From Dichetophora obliterata (Eukaryota; Arthropoda; Insecta; Diptera; Sciomyzidae), in NCBI GenBank assembly GCA_963920525.1, contig OY986436.1, positions 29,955,318-30,019,317 on the forward strand: a stretch of DNA of 64,000 bases, given 5' to 3'. The notes under the pieces are model-generated. The model saw only the letters and a list, made by a program, of their open reading frames with translations. It did no database searches and was not told the DNA's origin. Below, one piece after another: positions 22,942-32,680 of this stretch (positions are counted from its first letter, which is position 1; each line of letters opens with the position of its first letter). Position numbers and translations under genes: made by a program.

Positions 22942-23912
22942 AATTTAGCCCATAAGTTTTCATCTCTTCAAATAAGAATAGAAAAATTTCTTAATATTTT
23001 TTTTGTTTCTTTATTTTAATTAATAAAACCTGCAAGATTTTTAGACCATTTTTCCAGTTTTGAAGGCATATTACTCATAAACCAATTGTGAGCGGGCTTA
23101 AATTTATCGAATTGCTGTGGGAGGCAAAAATCCTTTTTATCTGCAAAATTAAGAATTAGAGTGGTCGCTATTTTTGAAATGTTCCCTACATGGACATCAA
23201 CTGAGTTATTTCTTTCTAGCAGCATGGAAGTTACTAAAATCAAGTTTGGAAACATACCTGTTATATGAATTATTTAAAAAATGCATTTTATTTCAATTCC
23301 AAACGTATGAATAAATATATAGAGAGGTTCATGTACAGGTGGGTTTTGGGTTCCATTCATTTTCTAAACATATTCCAGAATCTCCCTGCAAGGCTTGATT
23401 CTGAATTCTGGATGTAATATAAGCAGATGACGCGAAAAAATCCAGAAAATTCTCAAAATGGTTGGACGCCTGTTAAAAAACGTGAATTTGAAGATGTATA
23501 AAATAAATGTTTCAAATCGAAATTTTTATTTAAATTTTAGTCAGAAAAAAGTTTTGACCATAAGATATTTTAATGCAAAAGCTTTATCTTAACAAGATTT
23601 TGCCATCAGATTTTTGTACAAATTAGTGCTTGATCTAAAACTAGCCTACTTTATTCAGAATTTCCTAATGTTTTTTTGCTTATGAATTAGAAGCTTTGCC
23701 CTTGCCTAGATCACTGCAATTTTCTCAAATTTAAATGCTGCAAGATTGTTAGCAATTTTATTAAGCTTACGAAAAACGATTTTTTTTAAACCGACTTTTG
23801 GGCAAACATTTAGTTTTTTATATTTATTTTAATTTGTTTTCTTCTTAAGTTTAATTACTTTAAAACATAAATAGCTTATCGACCAAGTTCATATGCGTTA
23901 TTGGCTTAAATG
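22942..23912. other. gene-less stretch
   Basis: No supported gene apart from a weak open frame at 23016-23255, listed separately. The remainder is AT-rich single-copy-looking sequence ending in the 8-bp duplication of the hAT element. Confidence 0.45.
23016..23255 (-). CDS. short open frame, possible transposase HTH fragment
   Basis: I do not recognise this 79-codon frame with confidence. Its middle (CLPQQFDKFKPAHNWFMSNM) loosely resembles the helix-turn-helix spacing of CENP-B/pogo-like DNA-binding regions, where a proline-containing hydrophobic block precedes a W-F helix. There is no second domain nearby, no terminal repeat and no partner frame. It may be a relic or chance. Confidence 0.2.
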   Translation of the reverse strand: MFPNLILVTSMLLERNNSVDVHVGNISKIATTLILNFADKKDFCLPQQFDKFKPAHNWFMSNMPSKLEKWSKNLAGFIN

Positions 23913-24189
23913 CCCCTTACCAGTGGCGGATTTAAGGAAAAAGCCACAGCGGGCAAAATTTCTTCAGCCCCTCAAATATGTAAATTTTCTTCAGAAAATT
24001 ATGTTGTGTCAGGTGTTCCATGGAAAGTGAAAGATATATGTTTTAAAAATTTAATGATATAAAATTATCATCATTTATTCATCGAGCATTATAAAAGTTG
24101 TATTCTTTATTACATCGAGACAATTTACATATTTTTGAATCCTCTTCTCGCTTTCTTCTCTGCCTAAACTTCGATGGTTGCATCCAGAT

Positions 24190-24366
24190 CTATTTGACTT
24201 GCTGTTCGATGAAAACTATGCTGCAATCGTCCAATGCTTCTGCACTCATTGTAGAACGTTGACGATCTTTGACTCTCTTCAATGAACTCATTGTTCGTTC
24301 GGCGCTGGCAATGCTGACGGGAGGGGTCAAGAATAAACGCAATAAACTACAGCACTCTGGGAAACT
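24190..24366 (-). pseudogene. hAT transposase, C-terminal dimerisation region
   Basis: The minus strand reads FPECCSLLRLFLTPPVSIA, then SAERTMSSLKRVKDRQRSTM, SAEALDDCSIVFIEQQVK and a stop. This matches the hAT C-terminal dimerisation region as found in hAT/ZMYM-like proteins (pattern: FLT.PVS.AS.ER.FS.LK.IK...RS.M....L). It is about 57 codons of a protein usually 600-800 residues long. The hAT termini around it agree. The upstream domains were lost or displaced by the Gypsy insertion at 24658, so this copy is inactive. Confidence 0.75.
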
Positions 24367-24657
24367 GTTGATAAAATTTTTTCAACGATGAAGTTAAAAT
24401 TTTGCAATAGACTATGCTTGGTAGAATTTTGTTCTTGTAAGAAATATATATCCGCAAAACTGATTAACTCATACTTCAGAGTCATATCATACATATATGA
24501 TAGCTGATAATTTTTTTCGTTTCTCAATTCATTACAGCCAATTTAACAAAATTATACTAAAAAGCTTGGTTTAAAGTAATTTTATGCCATTTAATATATA
24601 ACTTTTATTAAATTTTGTGAAAATTATTGAGAAAAATATATTATATATATATATATA

Positions 24658-24882
24658 TGTTAGGTTTAATAATAAATAAAACAGTTATTCAATTAACGAA
24701 GTTTTTCCACAGAATGAAATTTTATATTAATTTTTAATATTTGAAAATCAAGTATTGACAGAAAAACAAAATGTAAGAATAATAACTTCATAATATTAAA
24801 GCAAGTTAAAAAGAGTTAAGTGTTTCAAGTCAATCACAGCATAACAAATGGTTAAGTGTTTCAATTAAATCACATCATAACA
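24658..24882 (-). repeat. Gypsy-1 3' LTR
   Basis: A 225-bp terminal repeat, identical by eye to 29321-29545. It contains an internal partial duplication (TTAAGTGTTTCAA twice, about 35 bp apart). The coding-strand sequence just before it (CAGGATGGCCG) is not a typical purine-only tract. Purine-rich plus-strand sequence at 24960-24992 would be pyrimidine-rich on the coding strand. Confidence 0.92.
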
Positions 24883-25032
24883 CGGCCATCCTGTTACTAA
24901 TGCGGCCTCGCAGTTAGTGTTTAAGTATTCGTAGATGCAGACACATACTTCTTTGAAATTAAAAAAAGAACGAAAAAAAGAAAAGAAAAGAGTCACGTTT
25001 ACATCTTTACTAAAGTCCTGAATATTTATAAT

Positions 25033-25321
25033 CCTGACCATTTAAGGTCCCGACCATTTCAGGTCCCGACCATTTAAGGTCCCGACCATTTAAGGTCCCG
25101 ACCATTAAAGGTCCTGACCATTTAAGGTCCTGGTCATTTATGATCCTGACCATTTAAGGTCCTGACCATTTAAGGTCCTGATCATTTAAGGTCCTGACCA
25201 TTTGAGGTCCCGACCATTTAAGGTCCCAACCATTTAAGGTCCCAACCATTTAAGGTCCTGACCATTTAAGGTCCCGACCATTTAAGGTCACAACCATTTA
25301 AGGTCCCGACCATTTATGGTC
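25033..25321. repeat. 16-bp minisatellite, 18 copies, in Gypsy-1 3' region
   Basis: About 18 consecutive units of GACCATTTAAGGTCCC-like sequence with a constant 16-bp period fill 289 bp just after the integrase stop. Variation is limited to a few positions (GACC/AACC/GATC and CCC/CCT). Each unit contains the near-palindrome GGTCC/GGACC. There are no unique spacers, so it is not CRISPR-like. Confidence 0.95.
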
Positions 25322-25334
25322 ACTAATTTAAAAT

Positions 25335-26401
25335 TTACCATTTTCTGGGCCACAATTTCAACTGCTCATGTACTGCTATTTTTGTTACTTTTGCTCTTTT
25401 ATTAGTTCTCTGAAGTAGGTACCGTTCATTAGGTAAAAGTTTCAAAATTTTATAAGGTCCCAAAAATTTGTTCCCTAGTTTACCTGATCCAGCTTTTTGT
25501 GTATCTTGAACAACGACAATGTTGCCAACTTTAAATTGTATAGCTACTAACCTTTTTCTATCAAAAAGTTCTCGTTGTTTTTCCGTTTTTTTTAAGGTTT
25601 TCATTAGCATTCGATATCATAATTTCACGACTCTTTAATTGTATAACAGGCAATCCATTTAACAAATTTTCTTCCGATGGAAAACGGCTTTTCAATCCAA
25701 ACATAAGTGCGTTGGGTGTAAATCCTGTTGCTGAACTAACAGTTTCATTTAAAACAGCTTCAATTTGAGGAAGTACTGAAGTCCATTTGCTTTCTTTTTC
25801 ACTTGCTAAAACACTTCTCATAAGATTGAAAAGAGTTCGCATCACTCTTTCTACTTGTCCGTTACCTCTAGGCATGCTTGTTGCAATAAGATGCAATTGT
25901 ATATATCTTCCATGTCTAAATAGTTTTGAAATTTTGGTGATGTGAATGCTCTTGCTCTATCTGCTACAATTTTTGCTGGCTTACCAACTTTTTTGAATAG
26001 ATTTTGCAATGCTATAATGGAATCCTCAGACGTTTTGCTTTGAATGGGAACAAACATGCAATATTTTGAGAAAGAATCTATTGCTACTAAAATTTCAACA
26101 CAACCGTTTGATCTTTTGAGTGGACCTGCATGGTCAATATGCCAAATTTGCATTGGATAATTTGATTTATCTCCCATTTGATATAATCCAATTTTTGGCC
26201 CAGTATGTGATTTATCCAAAGTGCATGCTCTACAATTTTTAACATATTTTTTAAAGGCTTTTCCCATCTTTGGCCAAAATAAATCCTCTTTCATTCTTAT
26301 AATTCCTTTGTTCCATCCTATATGTGCAGCATTATCATGAAAAGTTTTCATCACCATGAACCTAGCACCTGATGGAACAAAACATGTTTTTTTTTACTTC
26401 A
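25335..26401 (-). pseudogene. Gypsy-1 integrase, three frame segments
   Basis: Integrase is spread over three frames. The first (26357-25851) has the H2C2 zinc-binding region (HDNAAHIGW...NCRACTLDK) and two catalytic Asp residues, in WHIDHAGPL and VADRARAF. The second (25896-25561) has GNGQVERVMR with the catalytic Glu. The third (25610-25335) is the C-terminal domain (KVGNIVVVQD, KFLGPYKIL) ending LKLWPRKW. The first switch looks like a TA-dinucleotide gain. The second lies at an A8 run (T8 at 25585-25592). All three DDE residues survive. Integrase would join element cDNA to chromosomal DNA; as written it cannot be made as one chain. Confidence 0.85.
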
Positions 26402-28089
26402 TAACTTTTCGTTTTTTCAACATAGTATATGACATCGTTCTCTATTAGATAATTAGATTGTGGTGTAGTTCTTAATGATTTACAAAAATCATCTTCAGCC
26501 TGAAATTCTAATATCGTAGAGGCATTACTGCTTTTTCTTTGTAGTCTGAAAACTGTTGGATTTCTGCTTAAATAATCAACATGCGCCATTTTTCCTCCAG
26601 GTCGGTATTCAATTTCAAAATCAAAATCTTGAAGTTTCATCCACCATCTTGCAACTCGTGTACGTAATTCTTTTTTTAAAGCAGTGTCCCTTACTGAATT
26701 ACAATCAGTAAAAACAGTAAAATGAATTCCATACAAATATACCCGAAAATGATGTGTTGCTTCTACTATAGCCAAGGTTTCTAAGTCATAAGAATGGTAT
26801 TTGCTCTCACATTCTGTTGTCTTCCGGCTAAAATATGCGACAGGTTTCGTTAAACCGTCTGCTATTTGCATTAAAGCAGCTCCAAGGCCAACAGAACTTG
26901 CATCAGTGTGAAGTTCAGTTTTCAAGTTCGGGTTAAATATTCGAAGAACTGGCTGATTTATCAATATATTGATGATTTTCTGTCTCACTGACTCATGCTC
27001 ATCTGTCCAATTAAATTTTATGTTTTTCTGTAAAAGTTTATTGATCGGTCCAGTCAATAAAGCAAATCCTTCGATAAATCGTCGAAAATATCCGGCAAGA
27101 CCCATGAACTGACGAACTCCCTTTAAATTTGTTGGTGGCTTAGTATCTGGAAGTGCTTTAACTTTGTGCATGCTTGGTTTTATTATTCCGGATCCTACCA
27201 CTGACCCTAGATACTCTGTTTCCTTTTCGAAAAACGTACATTTATCAAGATTCAAAGAAAATCCTGCTTTAGAAAGTGCATCTAAAACCAATTTCAATTT
27301 TTGAAAACCTTTTTCAATAGTTTTGGATGCAATCATAACATCGTCTAAATACACTTGAGCGACAGTATCTTTCAACGGACCTAACGCTTTGTTTATAGCC
27401 CGCTGATAACAGGAAGGAGCATTTGCAAATCCAAAATGCATACGATTGTATTCGTAATGGCCATCAGGAGTAATAAATGCTGTGTATGGCTTAGATTCCT
27501 CTTCAATTTCAATTTGATGAAACCCAGCCTTCATATCTAGTTTTGTAAAATATACAGCTGTTCCCAACGCATCTAATTGGTCACGTAAGTTTGGTAACGG
27601 ATAACGATCTCGAATGGCCTTTTTATTAATCTCTCTATAGTCAACACATAACCGAATAGAGCCATTTTTCTTTTTTACTAATACGATTGAGCTTGCATAG
27701 TTTGAAGAACTTTCCCGAATTATTCCTTGATCTAATAATTCTTGAATTATTTCCCTTAATTTCACTTTTTCCGCATATGCTAATCTTCTTGGGCGAAAAG
27801 CAACAAGTACATTATCGGACAAAATAATTTTTAGTTTTCCTGTGACTACAGCATTTGGTGTCTGATTTTGTGCTGCATTTATTAACTTTATCAAATTATC
27901 TTTCTGCTCTTCACCTAATTCTGTGCATTGCTTATAGATTTGAGCAAATAATCTTGGTAGCTCGTTTACTCCTGATATTTTACTAGTTGTTTGAATAACC
28001 CGTACGTTATGCTCTATTTTATTAGAGAGTTGGAGTTCTAAGCCATGATTCTCGACCTTAACTTCTAAATCAGCATGGCTAATAGTATC
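26362..28089 (-). CDS. Gypsy-1 reverse transcriptase and RNase H
   Basis: This is the longest intact retroelement frame in the window. From the first Met at 27894 it encodes 510 residues; the same frame is open for 65 codons upstream. RT blocks appear in order: LVKKKNGSIRLCVDYREIN, FTKLDMKAGFHQI (first catalytic Asp), FGFANAPSCYQR, and VYLDDVMIAS (intact YxDD centre). RNase H follows with LHTDASSVGLGAALMQ, ETLAIVEATHHFRVYL and FTDCNSV, all catalytic acidic residues present. It ends in CSIRC when an A9 run (T9 at 26387-26395) moves integrase into another frame. The enzyme copies element RNA inside cytoplasmic particles. Confidence 0.9.
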   Translation of the reverse strand, partial: DTISHADLEVKVENHGLELQLSNKIEHNVRVIQTTSKISGVNELPRLFAQIYKQCTELGEEQKDNLIKLINAAQNQTPNAVVTGKLKIILSDNVLVAFRPRRLAYAEKVKLREIIQELLDQGIIRESSSNYASSIVLVKKKNGSIRLCVDYREINKKAIRDRYPLPNLRDQLDALGTAVYFTKLDMKAGFHQIEIEEESKPYTAFITPDGHYEYNRMHFGFANAPSCYQRAINKALGPLKDTVAQVYLDDVMIASKTIEKGFQKLKLVLDALSKAGFSLNLDKCTFFEKETEYLGSVVGSGIIKPSMHKVKALPDTKPPTNLKGVRQFMGLAGYFRRFIEGFALLTGPINKLLQKNIKFNWTDEHESVRQKIINILINQPVLRIFNPNLKTELHTDASSVGLGAALMQIADGLTKPVAYFSRKTTECESKYHSYDLETLAIVEATHHFRVYLYGIHFTVFTDCNSVRDTALKKELRTRVARWWMKLQDFDFEIEYRPGGKMAHVDYLSRNPTVFRLQRKSSNASTILEFQAEDDFCKSLRTTPQSNYLIENDVIYYVEKTKSYEVKKNMFCSIRC

Positions 28090-29188
28090 CTATCCTATTA
28101 TAACGTCTACACCAGGAATGATATTATTTGGAACAACAAGAAAGTCTATTTCTAATGTAACATATTTAAGGGTAACGTATAACTTGCAGTATCCATAAGT
28201 AGTTACATCAGACTTACCAAACCCTGTTAGCATTTGATTACTTTGGACTATGTACGCATTTATTGCATAAACTACTTTTTTATGAATAACAGAATAATCT
28301 GCTCCAGAATCTATTAAATAAGTGAAACTATACTTGCCATCTTCACTTGGAAAATTTGCAGTTGCAGCGATATGACATCGGTTATTAAAACAACAAATTT
28401 TCGGCTTTCCGTTTTTCTTGAAGCAGTTTGATTCAGTGTGTCCTAATCGCTTACAAAAAGTACACCAAGAAAGTGGTTTGACAGCCTCTGCATTATTTTC
28501 ATAATTTTGATTTTTCATAACTTCAGCGCTTGATGTTGCCCTCCAACATTGATCCTTCTTATGACATGTTAAGCCGCAGTTGAAACATTTCCCTATGAAT
28601 CGAAATTGCTGTGATGGTTCTTGTATTTTTTTCCGTTTGCTTAAACTCTCGCCTTTAAATCGCTCATTGTCTCTTTCGGTTTCATAATGACGGAGTAATT
28701 TCATAAGTTCTTTTTTATCTTTGGGTTGATGCAATCTTAATCCTTTGCGAACTGCCAGTGAACATATACCACCGATAACGGGTGACAAAACTCTTTCCCA
28801 GGGTAATTCGGGGTAGAATCTGTACAGACTACGTACCTTTTCCAACCCATATTCGGTAATGCTATCAAAATCCGAATTCTTCATATTAGCGGCACGCAAC
28901 AATTTTGTGTCCCATGTTTCTTGGTCTGTATCAAAGGTCTCCAATCTTGATCAAAGGTCTCCATCCATTGAAAAATCGCCGAGCTTTTCCAATTAGCGCC
29001 TCCCCAACCTTAAGAATCATGATGTGATCTTCAATTTTATTTTTTTCTCGAATTTCATTTACATCCCGCAGCCATTCCTCCATGAAATACGCAGTGTTGT
29101 CTGGATCAAAGTTAGCTAACTTAAAAGACAGTCCTTCTCCATCAACATTGGCAGAAGCAGATGATGCAGGTATTTGCCCAGTAGCCAT
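28090..29188 (-). pseudogene. Gypsy-1 gag and protease, frame-broken
   Basis: Gag starts at 29188 (MATGQIPASS...) and runs to a 20-bp tandem duplication at about 28930-28969 that shifts the frame. The second frame carries capsid-like sequence, then two CX2CX4HX4C zinc knuckles (CFNCGLTCHKKDQC and CTFCKRLGHTESNC) that bind genomic RNA. An aspartic protease follows with YLIDSGADYSVI (active-site Asp) and GVDVIIG (second flap-end motif). A TAG codon at 28092-28090 ends the frame right after VIIG, and the following pol sequence continues in the same frame beyond it. Gag and protease are therefore both recognisable but not one continuous product in this copy. Confidence 0.85.
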
Positions 29189-29307
29189 TTACGTAAGTTG
29201 AGAAAAAAAATTTGAACAATCTCGTTCATGTTTGCCAAATTTTGAAGTTCTGCAAATGGTCGGTTAGAACGTTTTGGTGAAGACATTAGTATTTAATAGG
29301 TTCTTAT

Positions 29308-29320
29308 ATCCCACTTCTGA
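29308..29320 (-). promoter_or_regulatory. Gypsy-1 primer binding site, tRNA-Leu-like
   Basis: Directly inside the 5' LTR the coding strand reads TCAGAAGTGGGAT, complementary to the ATCCCACTTCTGA found near the 3' end of some Leu tRNAs. The usual TGG that pairs with the CCA end is absent; the site starts about five bases inside the tRNA, with LTR bases ACA in its place. The second Gypsy element uses TGGTGTCAGAAGT, from the same tRNA class. Confidence 0.6.
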
Positions 29321-29545
29321 TGTTAGGTTTAATAATAAATAAAACAGTTATTCAATTAACGAAGTTTTTCCACAGAATGAAATTTTATATTAATTTTTAA
29401 TATTTGAAAATCAAGTATTGACAGAAAAACAAAATGTAAGAATAATAACTTCATAATATTAAAGCAAGTTAAAAAGAGTTAAGTGTTTCAAGTCAATCAC
29501 AGCATAACAAATGGTTAAGTGTTTCAATTAAATCACATCATAACA
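29321..29545 (-). repeat. Gypsy-1 5' LTR
   Basis: A 225-bp terminal repeat at the 5' end of the minus-strand element, identical by eye to the 3' LTR. It would contain the promoter and the RNA start. Confidence 0.92.
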
Positions 29546-29560
29546 TATATATATAAATAT

Positions 29561-29701
29561 GAAATAAAACATCAATATTTTATGCAGTCAGTTATAAAAA
29601 TTGTATAAAAAAGCATGCGTTCTATAAGACGCGACAGTGAAACATTTTTGTAAAATAATAAAATTACAATGCAATATTTATATACATATTAAATTTATTT
29701 A

Positions 29702-29748
<47 letters not shown>

Positions 29749-29877
29749 AATATATATATATATTTTATTATTTTACAAAAATGTTTAACTGTTTCAATAA
29801 AAATTTTATAGAGTCGCGTCTTATAGAACGCATGCTTTTTTTATAACTGACTGCATAAAATATTGATGTTTTATTTC
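29561..29877. repeat. 317-bp palindrome with (TA)n centre
   Basis: GAAATAAAACATCAATATTT at 29561 is the exact inverse of the end at 29877, and pairing continues inward through GCATGCGTTCTATAAGACGC to about 29665/29763, with one or two short bulges. A (TA)n repeat (about 29698-29761) forms the loop. It lies inside the hAT element, 15 bp from the Gypsy-1 LTR. It could be a foldback MITE or an inverted duplication. No flanking duplication was identified. Confidence 0.8.
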
Positions 29878-29907
29878 AAAATCAGCGATTGTATGTGGTG
29901 AGTGTTA

Positions 29908-31411
29908 AAAGACACGGAACATGCTGAAGTGCGAGAAAGCCCCATGCCACACACAGCGGACACAGACAAATTTGTTGTTGTTTTCGCGGGTAAAAGAAAA
30001 AACTGGAAATTGAGAGAGCTTCTCACTCATCAAAAAATTTCCAGGCAACCGACAAAAATGTTCACGGCCCAAAGCTGAAAACAATTTGGACAACGGTTGC
30101 ATTTTCTTGATGTTTTACGTTTAGTAGTAACAAAACTGCACTGCAATAGGAAATGTACTATTTGAATTCATCAGTAATTCGATGTTTGTTGTTTAGTATT
30201 GAATTGTACGCTGCTAGTGCTATACATGGCTTGAATGGTATTTATTTATAAAAAAAAGAAGAATACTTGACGAACATGCAAAATGCAGCCCGGCTAGCTG
30301 CAGCAAATGGATTCGACTGAACAGCTGAATATTATTAGTGATTGTTGTGAATGTAATATTAATGATTTAATATATTGTTTTTTTAGTGATTGTGTATTTT
30401 TTATAATTAAAAATATGAACGTAAAATGTGTATATGATGTTATTTATAAAAATGTATACTTTTTTAACTATATTTTCCATTTATAAACTATTCCATTGCA
30501 AATATGAAAGTAACACGTCATTGTATATAGTATTTTTAGTGCTTTTATGTACAGCTGCAGTTGTCTCTTTCACCCTTGTATTTTAGGATAATCGTCAAGA
30601 GAGCGGTAGATTTACTGATAGTAAAACTGATAAAGCTAGTCATACATTACAGCCGCGTAGTTAACAAATAAACTGTTTAAATAAACATATATCTTGTAAT
30701 ATCGTTTCAATCGTTAAAATTTACATTATTCTTAGAGATAAGGTTATGGCTATTAATTGAAGTGAAAATATTACTGAAATGCGCATAAATGAATTTCATA
30801 TCCAACCGGCTTTGTGACATATTCTTAAAAAAATTTTAAATGCTTTATCATCAGTGCATCTTAGCTCCTTTGATAAATTTATCATCCCTTTCTTATGTCT
30901 GCCAATTCTCCATGGCTTAATCCAGCAGGATCTTTTTTCACTATTTTCAACTCCATCTAGAGTTTCATCAACTCAACAATTGTTTTTATTGGGACCATAT
31001 CGTTGTCATCTATATATGTAGATACACTTCCTGCATACATATTGGCCAATGTAATTAATTTTAAACCTCGAAAATCAGAATTTAACCCATCAATTTTAAA
31101 TGCAAATAAAACCACTTATAAACAACCTATAGAGGGTAGCCGTTTTATTGAATCGATTGCATAAAGGAGCATTATCTGCAGGAAATGGTAGCAAAAACGT
31201 AGTAAATTTAACTTCCGCCATTATCGAACAGAAAACTACGTGTAGCATGCCGTGGACAAAACAATGAGAGAGAGGAAAAAAAATTGCGAAAATTCCAATG
31301 CTTGATGGACAAGCAGACACCGTGTGACATGCCCCAAAGACGCATAGAACGGAGACCGGTTGAGAGCGTTGAGAGGAAGAAGATTGCGAATGGAAAGTCT
31401 TCCGTGTCCTC
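29908..31411 (-). mobile_element. PIF/Harbinger-like relic inside hAT (putative)
   Basis: TTA at 29905-29907 and at 31412-31414 flanks inverted ends sharing GACACGGAA (29911-29919 and its complement at 31399-31407). A TWA duplication is the Harbinger signature. Near 30770-30925 the minus strand reads NLSKELRCTDDKAFKIFF, then KNMSQSRLDM, which loosely fits the HARBI1-type pattern (ELR..D..F..YFRMS...FD). No catalytic motif was found, and the terminal repeats are short and imperfect, so the call is tentative. Confidence 0.4.
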
Positions 31412-31414
31412 TTA

Positions 31415-32344
31415 AGATCTCGGAACAGTAATGTTACTAACAAAAATGGACATTTCACGAGAATTCAATATTTTCTTCGCTTAAAAAAAACGTCAGCTCT
31501 GGGAATAAAAAAAATCGGATATCTCTTCATAATAATTTTCTTCAAAAACAAAACTGGAATTACAAATTTTTTGCTTTCTACAACTATATTTTTCATGGTT
31601 TTTATTTTTTATTCTGAAATGCATCATGTAATTGGCTGATATATATAAAGTAGAATCAGATCTACCATGGAAAAATATAAATTACTAGGTTATGTTATAG
31701 TAAGCAAAATTTACACACGGAGCAATATTTAATGTACATACCTAGAGTATCTGGAATCAGGTTTTTTATCGAATAAATTCACATTTTTCATTGCATTTTG
31801 TCCATAAGCACTGGATAAATGATAAACGAACTCGATTGACACGGAACTCGACAGAACTCGTAGAAATTACTCATCGAGTATAGTAACTATAGTGATATTT
31901 CCCGAGCATGCTCGGTGAATGCTCATTATTTGGCGCGGCGATTCCAGCTTTCGAAAGTGATGGTCAGTTGACTGTCAACTGAATTTAGATGCGCGGGGGC
32001 ACCCGGGGGCTCCTTTAGAATGTTTTTGAAAAGTCAGAAATATTCCACAAACTTTGAGAAAATCGTAGACGTTTTAAATAACTGATTGATTACAAAAGTT
32101 ATTTGATTTTATATTTAATTTACGATAGTTATCAAGCATTGTAATTATTCTGATAACAGGGAGCCCCTGAATGAAAAATGAACTTGTGCTGTCGACAAGG
32201 GCCTTAACGAAACATTTTTTCAACAAAAAAATAAAAAAAAATAAATCGAAGGTGTAACTTTCAGCAAGAGAGGCCCTGAAAGCCTTTCGTCGGGGGAGCC
32301 CAGTGGGCAAGCCCGATTTTGCCCGCCTGTTAAATCCGCCACTG
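31415..32344. other. right part of the hAT element, no gene seen
   Basis: AT-rich sequence belonging to the hAT element by position. Its end is the inverted terminus near 32290-32344. No transposase remnant is readable here on either strand. Confidence 0.5.
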
Positions 32345-32680
32345 CCCCTTACCATCTGTTGCTCCAAAGATTGATCTTTGACTAATAGGGATATCATTCC
32401 TAATCATTCTTCAATTTCTCGTACGAGAAATCCTATTCCTGACTGAAAACTACGAATAAAATTTGTAGAATGGACGCAGTTATTAGTAATATTTACACAC
32501 AAAATTTTTTGAGTGTAAGAATACGTAATGAAAAGTGCCTGTGAAACAAGGGTAAATGAAATGGTATCGTAACTTATCTCTGCGACGCGTACAACAAACT
32601 ATTTAAAAATGCATTCAAATTATATTTTTTACGTTAAGTTTTGTTAAAAAAAATCTTTATTTAATTCATAACAAACTTAA

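Larger units (their letters stand above)
24658..29545 (-). mobile_element. full-length Ty3/Gypsy LTR retrotransposon (Gypsy-1)
   Basis: The element is 4888 bp long with two 225-bp LTRs (24658-24882 and 29321-29545) that look identical base for base. Each is TGTTAGG...CATAACA on the plus strand. TATA flanks both ends (24654-24657 and 29546-29549), fitting a 4-bp Gypsy target duplication inside a TA repeat. Order on the minus strand is gag, protease, RT, RNase H, integrase, then an 18-copy 16-bp minisatellite, then the 3' LTR. Integrase after RNase H defines Ty3/Gypsy. No env-like frame is present. The exact clade is not determined. Confidence 0.92.
23921..32344 (-). mobile_element. hAT transposon, expanded by nested insertions
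   Basis: Perfect 8-bp duplications CCCCTTAC (23913-23920 and 32345-32352) flank inverted ends CAGTGGCGGATTTAA (15 bp, perfect), a textbook hAT arrangement. GCGGGCAAAAT follows near both ends, so the inverted repeat extends imperfectly. The span is 8424 bp, but 4.9 kb is a Gypsy element and 1.5 kb a Harbinger-like relic, leaving about 2 kb of hAT sequence including the palindrome. The transposase C-terminus is recognisable on the minus strand at 24190-24366. The rest of the transposase is not. Confidence 0.85.

Noticed and set aside
25033..25321. CRISPR-like array
   Set aside because: Units are contiguous 16-bp repeats without spacers, inside an LTR retrotransposon of a eukaryote.
29637..29846. 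Tyr/Ile-rich 69-codon frame
   Set aside because: Read-through of the (TA)n centre of a palindrome.
31096..31458. 120-codon Cys/Phe-rich frame
   Set aside because: No domain; overlaps the right end of the Harbinger-like relic and looks like chance.
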